Shown piece by piece: positions 1 through 5,870 of a DNA stretch of 8,668 bases; the first letter of the stretch is position 1; each line of letters opens with the position of its first letter. Under the pieces are notes generated by a model that was not told where the DNA came from, did no database searches, and saw nothing but the letters and a program-made list of their open reading frames with translations. The DNA is taken from positions 1-8,668 of the forward strand of contig JACQAI010000595.1 in assembly GCA_016195115.1 (NCBI GenBank), written 5' to 3'. Both the position numbers and the translations under genes were made by a program. The DNA is from Pseudomonadota bacterium (lineage in GTDB: Bacteria > Pseudomonadota > Alphaproteobacteria > Elsterales > Elsteraceae).

Positions 1-330
1 GCGGTGCTGGCGCGCGGCAACGCCGCCGCGCAGCACGGCACCCAAGCCGAGCTCGCCGCGCTCAACCGCGAGTTCCACGAGCTGCTGGCGCGCGCCGGCT
101 CGAGCCGCATCCTGCAGGACATCATGCGCTCGCTGCGCGAGCGCACCGAGCTGGTGTTCCAGCGCAACACGCCAGCGCGCGCGCCCGAGGACTGGCGCGA
201 GCACGCCATGATCCTGGCCGCCGTGGTCGACGGCGACGCCGCGCTCGCGACCCTGATGGCGACCCGCCACGTGCGCAACGCCGCGCGTGCCAGCGGCGTC
301 CTCGTGCCGGACGGCGCGATCCCGGAATAG
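1..330 (+). CDS. GntR-family transcription regulator, FCD ligand-binding domain (C-terminal part only)
   Basis: This is the last 109 residues of a gene that begins before the window, so the winged-helix DNA-binding half is not seen. What remains is the all-helical FCD domain of the FadR subfamily. The diagnostic metal/ligand residues are visible: an Asn-x3-His pair in LNREFH (N22, H26 counted from the window edge), a second His in REHAMI (H68) and a third in TRHVRNA (H90). FCD proteins of this type bind a small carboxylate, often with a divalent metal, and typically act as repressors of sugar-acid or organic-acid catabolic genes. The gene stops at TAG, 50 bases before the class II aldolase gene on the same strand, so that gene is a plausible target or operon partner, though this is only inferred from position. 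The family assignment is secure; the effector is unknown. Confidence 0.85.
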   Translation, partial: AVLARGNAAAQHGTQAELAALNREFHELLARAGSSRILQDIMRSLRERTELVFQRNTPARAPEDWREHAMILAAVVDGDAALATLMATRHVRNAARASGVLVPDGAIPE

Positions 331-380
331 GCGGCCGGCACCGATCCGGCTAAGCTGCCGGGAAAGTCAGGGAGGGGACC

Positions 381-1154
381 ATGCCGGCCCGCATCAGCCA
401 CGTCGTGCTCGTCGGGTGCTGTCTGGCGCTCGGCACCGCCCAGGCTCAGGCCCCCGATCCGCAGCTGATCGACGACCTCGCCGCCGCCAACCGCATCCTG
501 TTCGACCAGGGCGTGGTCGACGGCTTCGGCCACATCAGCGCGCGCCACGACAAGGATCCCGGCCGCTTCCTGCTGTCGCGCAACATGGCGCCGGCGCTGG
601 TCACCGCCGCCGATATTTTGGAGTACGACGTCGACAGCAAACCGATCGACCCGCAAGGCCGCGGCGTCTATCTCGAGCGCTTCATCCACGGCGAGATCTA
701 TCGCGCGCGACCCGACGTCAAGGCGATCGTGCACAGCCATTCGCCCGGCGTCATCCCGTTCAGCGTCACGCCGGTCGGGCTGAAACCGATCTACCACATG
801 GCGGCGTTCCTCGCCGTCGGCGTGCCGGTGTTCGAGATCCGCAACACGGCGGGCGGCGCCGGCGACCTGCTGGTCAGCAGCAACGCGCTCGGCCGCGCGC
901 TCGCCGCAACGTTGGCCGACAAGCCGGTGGTGCTGATGCGCGGCCACGGCTCGGTCGCGGTCGGCAATTCGGTGCGCCAGGTGGTGTTTCGCGCGGTCTA
1001 CACCGAGACCAACGCGCGCCTGCAGGCCGAAGCCTTGAAGCTCGGGCCCGTGACCTACCTGAGCGAGGCAGAGGCCGCCAAGATGGCGCCGGCGCTCGAC
1101 GGCCAGCTGGCGCGCCCGTGGGAGCTGTGGAAGCGCAAAGCGCTGGGGCAGTAA
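381..1154 (+). CDS. exported class II aldolase/adducin-family protein
   Basis: A 257-residue protein of the fuculose-aldolase/ribulose-5-phosphate 4-epimerase fold (class II aldolase/adducin N-terminal domain), which uses zinc to cleave or epimerise small sugar phosphates or related hydroxy-acids. The zinc-binding histidines are all present: H118 and H120 in VHSHSP and H189 in RGHGSV. An acidic residue at the usual catalytic place (E99 in LERFIH) and the RPDVKAIVHSH segment are typical of the family. Unlike most relatives it begins with a Sec-type signal peptide: basic MPAR, a hydrophobic stretch at residues 7-20, and an AQAQA cleavage region at about 20-24, so the mature protein is predicted to be periplasmic. 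The ATG has a strong Shine-Dalgarno GGAGGGG three bases upstream. The gene lies 50 bases after the FCD regulator and 136 before the next gene. Fold and export are well supported; the substrate is not known and could be non-phosphorylated given the location. Confidence 0.85.
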   Translation: MPARISHVVLVGCCLALGTAQAQAPDPQLIDDLAAANRILFDQGVVDGFGHISARHDKDPGRFLLSRNMAPALVTAADILEYDVDSKPIDPQGRGVYLERFIHGEIYRARPDVKAIVHSHSPGVIPFSVTPVGLKPIYHMAAFLAVGVPVFEIRNTAGGAGDLLVSSNALGRALAATLADKPVVLMRGHGSVAVGNSVRQVVFRAVYTETNARLQAEALKLGPVTYLSEAEAAKMAPALDGQLARPWELWKRKALGQ

Positions 1155-1290
1155 GCACCGCAGCATCGTTCCCACATCGATCGACCAGTTGCGCGGACGC
1201 GTCGGCGCCCGGGTTGCCTCGGGCGGCGCGATCCGCGCAGAATTGTCCCCGGCGGCCCGTCCGTTTGCCCGAGCCGGAGGACTATCGCCC

Positions 1291-2118
1291 ATGACGCGGC
1301 GCGCATTGCTGGCTCTCGTCTCCCTCGCCGGGCTGCTGGCGGTCGGCGCGTCCGCCGGCGCGATCGAGCGCGACGACCAGATGGTCCGCGAGGCCGATCA
1401 AGCCCTGTTCGTGGCGCTGACCAAGGGCGACGCCGCCGCGGTCAATCCCCTGCTCGATCCCAAGTTCGCCTGGACCGATCGCGACGGTCGGACCCTCGGC
1501 ACCAAGGCGTTCCTGCAGGCCTTGCCCCAGCCCGGCGCCCAGGCCGGCGCCAACCCCAAGCTCCATCTCTACGGCCAGGTCGCCGTGATCACCTCGCGGC
1601 TCGACAACGTCTACGCGCTGCGCGTCTGGGCGAAGGGCCGCAAGCATTGGCGCGCGCTGGCCTATCACGAGGTCGCCGTGACCGAGTCGCCGCGCGCCGC
1701 CGCACCGGCGACGGGCGAGTGCGACAACCCGTGCCGCACTGTGCCCTACAAGCCGCGCAACGCCGCCGAGCGCGCCGTTTTCGAGTCCTGGCAGGCGCTC
1801 GAGCGGGCGGTCGTCGCCGGCGACGGCGCGGCGTGGGCGCCGCACGTTGCCGACGAGTTCATGGTGGTGAGCAACGTCCGCGCCCAGGACAAGCCGACGC
1901 GCATCGCCGCGGTCAATCGCGGCGGCACGACGCCGCCGCCGCTGGTCTCGGCGACGGTCTACGACTACGGCGACACGATCGTGATGACCTGCCTGCACCA
2001 GCCGCACAGCGGCAAGCCGATCCACGTCACGCGCGTCTGGGTCAAGCGCGGCGGCGCCTGGCAGATGGCGATCAGCTACCAGACCGTCATCCAAGCCGCG
2101 TCCGCCAAGGTCGGCTGA
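1291..2118 (+). CDS. exported protein with two tandem DUF4440/SnoaL-like (NTF2-fold) domains
   Basis: A 275-residue protein with an N-terminal signal peptide (MTRR, hydrophobic residues 5-20, cleavage likely after ASAGA near residue 24). The mature part looks like an internal duplication. Residues about 35-130 and 160-268 share the same order of elements: a helix of the type ADQALFVALTKGD / SWQALERAVVAGD, an LLDPKFAWTD / HVADEFMVVSN strand, and a closing RVWAKGRKHW / RVWVKRGGAW hairpin. This is the pattern of DUF4440/SnoaL-like NTF2-fold domains, which form a cone-shaped ligand pocket; many are of unknown function. The domains are joined by an Ala/Pro-rich linker followed by CDNPC (C144, C148), and a third Cys is C234, so a disulfide in the periplasm is possible. 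An in-frame start exists as far upstream as 1189, but ATG 1291 is preferred because it has GGAGG at 1276-1280 and opens directly into the signal peptide. Enzymatic activity cannot be claimed. Confidence 0.75.
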   Translation: MTRRALLALVSLAGLLAVGASAGAIERDDQMVREADQALFVALTKGDAAAVNPLLDPKFAWTDRDGRTLGTKAFLQALPQPGAQAGANPKLHLYGQVAVITSRLDNVYALRVWAKGRKHWRALAYHEVAVTESPRAAAPATGECDNPCRTVPYKPRNAAERAVFESWQALERAVVAGDGAAWAPHVADEFMVVSNVRAQDKPTRIAAVNRGGTTPPPLVSATVYDYGDTIVMTCLHQPHSGKPIHVTRVWVKRGGAWQMAISYQTVIQAASAKVG

Positions 2119-2130
2119 CACACCGTCACG

Positions 2131-2160
2131 CCGTCATTGCAAGCGCAGCGACGCTTGGGA
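2131..2160. repeat. REP-like palindrome between convergent genes, possible terminator
   Basis: The 48-base gap between the converging genes contains CAAGCG (2140-2145), a six-base loop CAGCGA, and CGCTTG (2152-2157). The bases just before it read CCGTCATTGC. The combination closely resembles one half of the widespread bacterial REP element that starts CGTCATTGCGAGCGCAGCG. No T-run follows on either strand, so termination would have to rely on the hairpin alone. The hairpin is seen directly; the REP kinship is pattern recognition. Confidence 0.5.
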
Positions 2161-2166
2161 AACGCC

Positions 2167-3078
2167 CTACTTGCCCCAGCGCAACGCGATCGGGTCGAGC
2201 GCGCGCGCGAGCTCGAGCAGGCCGGCGCGGGTCGCCGGATGCAGCGCCTCCAGGGGATGGCGCACGGCGTCGCTCTTGATCACGCCGCCGGCCGCCATCA
2301 CGGTCTTGGTCGCGCGCAGGCCGCATTGCCGGTTCTCGTAGTTGATCAGCGGCAGGATGGCGGCGTAGGCCTCGGCCGCCGCGGCGCGCCGGCCGGCGCG
2401 GTGGTGCGCCAGCACCGGCTTGATGAGATCGGGCAGCAGCGCGCTCGGCATGGTGCCGGTGGCGCCGGCATCGAGATCGGCCATCAGGGTGATCGACTCC
2501 TCGCCGTCGAACGGCCCCTCGATGGCGCTGCCGCCGGCCTCGATCAGGCCGCGCAGCTTGGCCGCGGTGCCCGGCACCTCGATCTTGAAGTAGCCCACGG
2601 CGGGCACCTCACGCGCGAGCCGCACCAGGAACGGCACCGACAGGGCGACGCCGCTCAACGGCGCGTCCTGCACCATGATGGGAATCCCGGCGGCGGCGGC
2701 GGCCTCCGCGAAGTGCTGCAGCATGCCGGCCTCGTCGGCGCGCAATCCGACGCCGTGATAGGGCGGCATCAGCATGAGCATGGCGGCGCCCGCCGCGGCC
2801 GCCTTGGCCGCGCGCGCCGCGGCGATGCGGGTGCTGAAATGGCTACACGTGACGATCACGGGCACGCGACCCGCGACGTGGCCGAGGCAAAGCTCGAGCA
2901 AGGTGTCGCGCTCGTCGTCGGTCAGCAAAAACTGCTCGGAGTAGTTGGCCAGGATGCAGATGCCGTCGACCCCCTGGTCGATCATGCAGTCGAGCACCCG
3001 GCGCTGGCCCGCGAGGTCGAGATCGCCGCTGTCGGAGAACGGCGTCGGCGCGATCGGGAAGACCCCGGTGAACGCCAT
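2167..3078 (-). CDS. DapA-superfamily enzyme, probable L-2-keto-3-deoxyarabonate dehydratase
   Basis: A 303-residue (beta/alpha)8-barrel protein of the dihydrodipicolinate synthase/N-acetylneuraminate lyase superfamily. The Schiff-base lysine is K165 in VGYFKIE. The sequence departs from true DapA: where DapA has the YNVP tyrosine motif, this protein has VQDAP (residues 136-140). GICILANYSEQF (39-50), MPPYHG (104-109), EGPFDGEE (187-194), INYENRQ (245-251) and the RHP...LDP..LRWG tail are features I associate with L-2-keto-3-deoxyarabonate dehydratase (EC 4.2.1.43, called AraD in Azospirillum-type pathways). That enzyme converts L-KDA to 2-oxoglutarate semialdehyde in non-phosphorylative pentose breakdown. 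The start ATG is only five bases after the dioxygenase stop codon, so the two are almost certainly co-transcribed. No other arabinose-pathway gene is in view, so the physiological substrate may be a different 2-keto-3-deoxy acid. DapA itself is unlikely. Confidence 0.78.
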   Translation of the reverse strand: MAFTGVFPIAPTPFSDSGDLDLAGQRRVLDCMIDQGVDGICILANYSEQFLLTDDERDTLLELCLGHVAGRVPVIVTCSHFSTRIAAARAAKAAAAGAAMLMLMPPYHGVGLRADEAGMLQHFAEAAAAAGIPIMVQDAPLSGVALSVPFLVRLAREVPAVGYFKIEVPGTAAKLRGLIEAGGSAIEGPFDGEESITLMADLDAGATGTMPSALLPDLIKPVLAHHRAGRRAAAAEAYAAILPLINYENRQCGLRATKTVMAAGGVIKSDAVRHPLEALHPATRAGLLELARALDPIALRWGK

Positions 3079-3083
3079 CGCGC

Positions 3084-3971
3084 TCAGGCCGCCTGGACCT
3101 GCTCCGCGGTCGGCGCGTCGCCGGCGACCGTGGTGCGTCGGACGTCGCGAACCAGGGTCTCATCGAAGCGGCGGACGCGATGCATGGTCTGGCGGTTGTC
3201 CCACATGACGAAGTCGAACTGCCGCCATTTGTGGACGTGGACGAACTGCGGCTGGGTGGCGTGGTCGATCAGATCGCGCAGGAAGGCGCGCGCCTCCGGC
3301 ATGTGCCAGCCGATGATCCCGCCGGCGTGCGAGGCGAGGAACAGCGACTTGCGGCCGGTCACCGGATGGCGGCGCACCAGGCGTTGGCGCACCGGCTTGA
3401 ACTTGGCGCGCTCCTCCTCGCTGAGCTCGGTGAAGCCGAGCAGCCCGCGGGAGTAGATCAGCGAGTGCTCGCAGATCAGATCCTCGATTTCGGCCTTGGT
3501 CTCGGTGTCGAGCGCATCGTAGGCGGCGCGCATGTCGGCGAACTCGGTGTTGCCGCCCTTGTCGACGACGATGCGGCCGGACAGCAGCGAGTACTTCGCC
3601 GGGATAGCGCGGAACGAGCTGTCGGAATGCCACAGCCGGTTGCCGAGATTGAACATGCGGCGGCGATCGTCGAGCGGCAGCGGCTTGTGCTCGCGGTCGA
3701 GATTGGAGACGTCGATCATCTCCGGCTTCAGGCGGTACTCGTGCGGCTTGGTGATGTTGCCGATGCCCGAGACCTCGAGCGTGCCGAAATTGCGCGTGAA
3801 CGCCAGCTGCTGCTCGTCGGTGATGCGCTGGTCGTGGAACACCAGGACGGCGTACGTGTCCATGCCGGCGTCGATCGCCGCGACGTCCTCGCGGCTCAGC
3901 GGCTGCGTCATATCGCAGCCCGACACCTCGCCCGCGAACCCCGGATGAAACGGACGGATCGAGACGGTCAT
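3084..3971 (-). CDS. TauD/TfdA-family 2-oxoglutarate-dependent non-heme iron dioxygenase
   Basis: A 295-residue protein of full family length. The iron-binding triad is H115-x-D117 in LWHSDSSF and H264 in QTMHRVRRFD. The 2-oxoglutarate-binding arginine is R275 or R279 in RDVRRTTVAGD, with the His-to-Arg spacing of 11 that TauD shows. The family couples decarboxylation of 2-oxoglutarate to hydroxylation of a small carboxylate or sulfonate; hydroxylation next to an ether oxygen, C-S or similar bond breaks it. The stretches RLWHSDSSFR, AKYSLLSGR and GGNTEFADMRAAYDAL are closer to TfdA-like (2,4-D dioxygenase, alpha subtype) members than to taurine dioxygenase as I recall them. In wild alphaproteobacteria such genes often act on unknown natural substrates, so herbicide degradation should not be assumed. 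It is the first gene of a two-gene unit with the KDA-dehydratase-like gene, and a promoter candidate lies upstream. The start ATG is preceded by GAGGG at nine bases. Confidence 0.88.
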   Translation of the reverse strand: MTVSIRPFHPGFAGEVSGCDMTQPLSREDVAAIDAGMDTYAVLVFHDQRITDEQQLAFTRNFGTLEVSGIGNITKPHEYRLKPEMIDVSNLDREHKPLPLDDRRRMFNLGNRLWHSDSSFRAIPAKYSLLSGRIVVDKGGNTEFADMRAAYDALDTETKAEIEDLICEHSLIYSRGLLGFTELSEEERAKFKPVRQRLVRRHPVTGRKSLFLASHAGGIIGWHMPEARAFLRDLIDHATQPQFVHVHKWRQFDFVMWDNRQTMHRVRRFDETLVRDVRRTTVAGDAPTAEQVQAA

Positions 3972-4004
3972 TGCCGTGCGCCCTCAACGTCGAGACTGGC
4001 CAAA

Positions 4005-4033
4005 ACGATACTCCTCGGCGGTGCCGCTGTCAT
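4005..4033 (-). promoter_or_regulatory. candidate sigma70-type promoter for the dioxygenase-dehydratase unit
   Basis: Reading the minus strand, ATGACA (4033-4028; five of six matches to TTGACA) is followed by a 17-base spacer and TATCGT (4010-4005; four of six matches to TATAAT). Transcription would start near 3998, giving a leader of roughly 27 bases that contains the GAGGG ribosome-binding site before the ATG at 3971. Spacing and placement are right, but the -10 box is not strong, so this is a candidate only. Confidence 0.42.
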
Positions 4034-4053
4034 GGCCGCCCGGCGCATGGCGT

Positions 4054-4117
4054 GCCGGCGCAAAAAAAGCCGGCCTTGTTTGGCGCTCGCGGGGCTTCGC
4101 CCCTGCCGCGCCGGGCG
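4054..4117 (-). terminator. candidate rho-independent terminator of the envelope gene group
   Basis: Directly after the TAG of the peptidoglycan-binding gene, the minus strand carries a hairpin with core GGGGC-GAA-GCCCC (4103-4091) whose stem can be extended imperfectly by GC pairs on both sides. This is followed by GGCCGGC and a run of seven T (4068-4062). The T-run also lies in the loop of an inverted repeat, GCCGGC at 4054-4059 and 4069-4074. The gap between the main hairpin and the T-run is longer than in a textbook terminator, so the exact structure is uncertain. Confidence 0.42.
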
Positions 4118-4876
4118 CTAGAGCGTCGGCTCGCGGCGTCCCGCGGCCGGCGCCGCGGCCTTCTCGAGGTTGGGCTCGCGCCGCACCTGCATGAGCTCGG
4201 CGGTCTCGGTCTCGGGCGCGCCCGCCTGGCGGCGCATGCCGTACCACCACAGGAAGCCGAACAGCGGAATGCCGAGGAACGGCAGCACCCAGTTCCACGA
4301 CGCGATGCCGAGGAACGGCTGGCGCTCCGGTTGTGCCGGGCTCGTCAGGGCGGCCGGCGCCGCGGCCGGCGGCGCCGTCGTCGTGCCCGGCGCGCCGCCG
4401 CCGAACAGCGCCGGCGGGATCGACGCGGCCGACGACAGGGTGGTCGAGCCGGACAGCACGCGGGTGCCCGGAGCGGCCTCGACCGGCGCCGCGGCGACCG
4501 GGTCGACCGGCTGGGCCTGGGGCTTGGGCTCGACCTGGATCTTGCGCGGCGCGGCATCGGCGCTCTTGGGCGTGGCGAACGAGCCCGAGAACTTGGTGTC
4601 GCGGATGTTGCGCAGCGCCGCCATGGTGGCGTCGTCGGGTTTGCCCGTGGCCGGCAGTTTGTTGGCGCGTTGGAACTCGGTCAGCGCCTGGGTGGTCTGC
4701 GGCCGCGCGTTGCCGTCCGACTTGCCCGGCTTGTAGCCGAGCATCAGGAGGGTGTTCTGAGCCTCCTGCAGGGTCTCGTCCTTGGCCAGCGCCGGCGCGG
4801 CGCCAAGCCCGAAGACCAGCGCGACCACGACGGCGAGCACGGCGCTCAGACGGCGGATGCACCGCGACGGTGCCAT
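4118..4876 (-). CDS. membrane-anchored peptidoglycan-binding-domain protein
   Basis: A 252-residue envelope protein. Residues 1-31 form a signal peptide (MAPSRCIRR, a long Val/Leu/Ala core, ending APALA before KDET). Residues about 35-92 are a peptidoglycan_binding_1 domain: LQEAQNTLLMLGYKPGKSDG, then RPQTTQALTEFQRANKLPATG and DDATMAALRNI, the usual three-helix repeat. Residues 95-187 are a low-complexity Ala/Pro/Thr linker. Residues about 194-213 are a single membrane helix rich in aromatic residues (NWVLPFLGIPLFGFLWWYG), followed by a charged tail of about 38 residues. The likely topology is periplasmic domain, membrane span, cytoplasmic tail. Upstream in-frame starts exist (ATG 4900, TTG 4936) but only ATG 4876 has a good ribosome-binding site. 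It probably tethers the inner membrane to the cell wall or localises a partner; no catalytic domain is visible. It lies 97 bases after the YihY-type gene. Confidence 0.78.
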   Translation of the reverse strand: MAPSRCIRRLSAVLAVVVALVFGLGAAPALAKDETLQEAQNTLLMLGYKPGKSDGNARPQTTQALTEFQRANKLPATGKPDDATMAALRNIRDTKFSGSFATPKSADAAPRKIQVEPKPQAQPVDPVAAAPVEAAPGTRVLSGSTTLSSAASIPPALFGGGAPGTTTAPPAAAPAALTSPAQPERQPFLGIASWNWVLPFLGIPLFGFLWWYGMRRQAGAPETETAELMQVRREPNLEKAAAPAAGRREPTL

Positions 4877-4883
4877 GCCTCGA

Positions 4884-4887
4884 CTCC
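4884..4887 (-). promoter_or_regulatory. ribosome-binding site that decides the start of the peptidoglycan-binding gene
   Basis: On the minus strand GGAG sits seven bases before ATG 4876. The alternative starts at 4900 and 4936 have no purine-rich motif at the right distance, and starting there would put about 12-20 polar residues in front of the signal peptide. Confidence 0.55.
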
Positions 4888-4973
4888 GGGAAATCTCCAT
4901 GGCGCGGAATTTGGCGCGGCTGGACGCCGCATTCAAGCGTTTCGTGCGGGAAAATCGCCGGAATTACTAGAGT

Positions 4974-5870
4974 TTAAGGCTTTTTGGCGCCACCGCCGCC
5001 GGCCGCCGCAGCACGGCGTTCGAGCTCGCCGTTGATCTGGGCGCCGAGGATGACGAGGAACGCCGACAGCTCGAGCCACAGCATCAGGATGACGACCGCG
5101 GCGAGCGAGCCGTAGGTCCGGTTGTAGGTGTCGAAGGTGGCGACGTAGAACGACAGCAGCGCCGAGCCGAGCAGCCACAGCGCCGTGGTCGTGATGGCAC
5201 CCGGGCTGAGCCACCGCCATGTCGGCTGCGCGCGACTGGGACCGAAGCGGTAGAGCACGGCCAAGCCGAACAGGATGAACGCCGCCAGCACCGGCCAGCG
5301 CGCGAACGCCAGCATATCGCCGACCTCCGACGGCAGACCGAGCCGATCGAGAAACTTGAGCACGATCGGCATGACGACGACTCCGACCAGGGCGTCGATG
5401 ACCACCAGGATCGCCCCCAAGGTCAACAGCAGCGCCTCGATGTTGAACCGCCACCAGCTGCGCCGCTCGGTCTCGCCGTAGGCGATATTGAGCGCTTCCA
5501 TCAGCGCCTTCATCGCCGCGGCGGCGCTCCACCAGGCGAACCCTAGGCTGACCACGAGGGCGAAGCTGAGACTGGTGCTCGAGTGCGCCGTGATCGTCTT
5601 CAGCTGATCGCTCAGCACACTCTGAGCCGCGTCCGGCAGGATGCCGCCAAGCGACGCCAGGTGCGCCTCGACGACGACCGGGTCGGCGACCAGGCCGTAG
5701 AGCGCAACCAGCGCGACCAGCCCCGGAAACAGCGACAGGAAGCCGTAGAACGCCACCCCGGCGGCCAGGATCGACAGATGATTGGCGGTGAACTGGGCCC
5801 AGATGTGGGCGAGGAAGTCCCACCAGCGCGGGCGCGTACCCGCACCGATTTCGCTAGGCCGGTGGTCCAT
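4974..5870 (-). CDS. YihY/BrkB-family inner-membrane protein
   Basis: A 298-residue polytopic protein with six predicted membrane helices at about 32-60, 101-122, 143-171, 192-209, 222-244 and 253-277. The family signatures are present: AAGVAFYGFLSLFPGLVAL in the first helix, WWSAAAAMKALMEALNIAYGE in the second, and YGSLAAVVILMLWLELSAF followed by GAQINGELER at the end. YihY/BrkB proteins (once misnamed ribonuclease BN) are widespread inner-membrane proteins of poorly defined role, sometimes linked to stress or serum resistance. The start is taken as ATG 5870, which lies inside the end of the glycosyltransferase gene (17-base overlap) and lacks an obvious ribosome-binding site, suggesting translational coupling. 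A TTG at 5912 is possible but adds only a basic, non-family extension. The C-terminus is a short Ala/Gly tail ending AKKP. Identification is firm; function is not. Confidence 0.85.
   Translation of the reverse strand: MDHRPSEIGAGTRPRWWDFLAHIWAQFTANHLSILAAGVAFYGFLSLFPGLVALVALYGLVADPVVVEAHLASLGGILPDAAQSVLSDQLKTITAHSSTSLSFALVVSLGFAWWSAAAAMKALMEALNIAYGETERRSWWRFNIEALLLTLGAILVVIDALVGVVVMPIVLKFLDRLGLPSEVGDMLAFARWPVLAAFILFGLAVLYRFGPSRAQPTWRWLSPGAITTTALWLLGSALLSFYVATFDTYNRTYGSLAAVVILMLWLELSAFLVILGAQINGELERRAAAAGGGGAKKP

Noticed and set aside
1206..1225. Hairpin CGCCCG/CGGGCG between the aldolase-fold and NTF2-fold genes as a terminator
   Set aside because: Only a 6-bp stem with an eight-base loop and no T-run; expected by chance at this GC content.
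1189..1290. Upstream start for the tandem NTF2-fold gene
   Set aside because: Starting at 1189 would add 34 residues before a clear signal peptide; GGAGG at 1276-1280 serves ATG 1291.
2137..3456. Long plus-strand open frame of 439 codons over the dehydratase and dioxygenase genes
   Set aside because: It is antisense to two well-recognised enzymes, has a His/Gly/Arg-rich composition and no domain; it is a high-GC shadow.
4898..4936. Earlier starts (ATG 4900, TTG 4936) for the peptidoglycan-binding protein
   Set aside because: No ribosome-binding site, and they place polar residues ahead of the signal peptide.
3971..5035. Plus-strand open frame of 354 codons opposite the peptidoglycan-binding gene
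   Set aside because: Arg/Gly/Ala low-complexity translation, antisense to a gene with a signal peptide and a recognisable domain.
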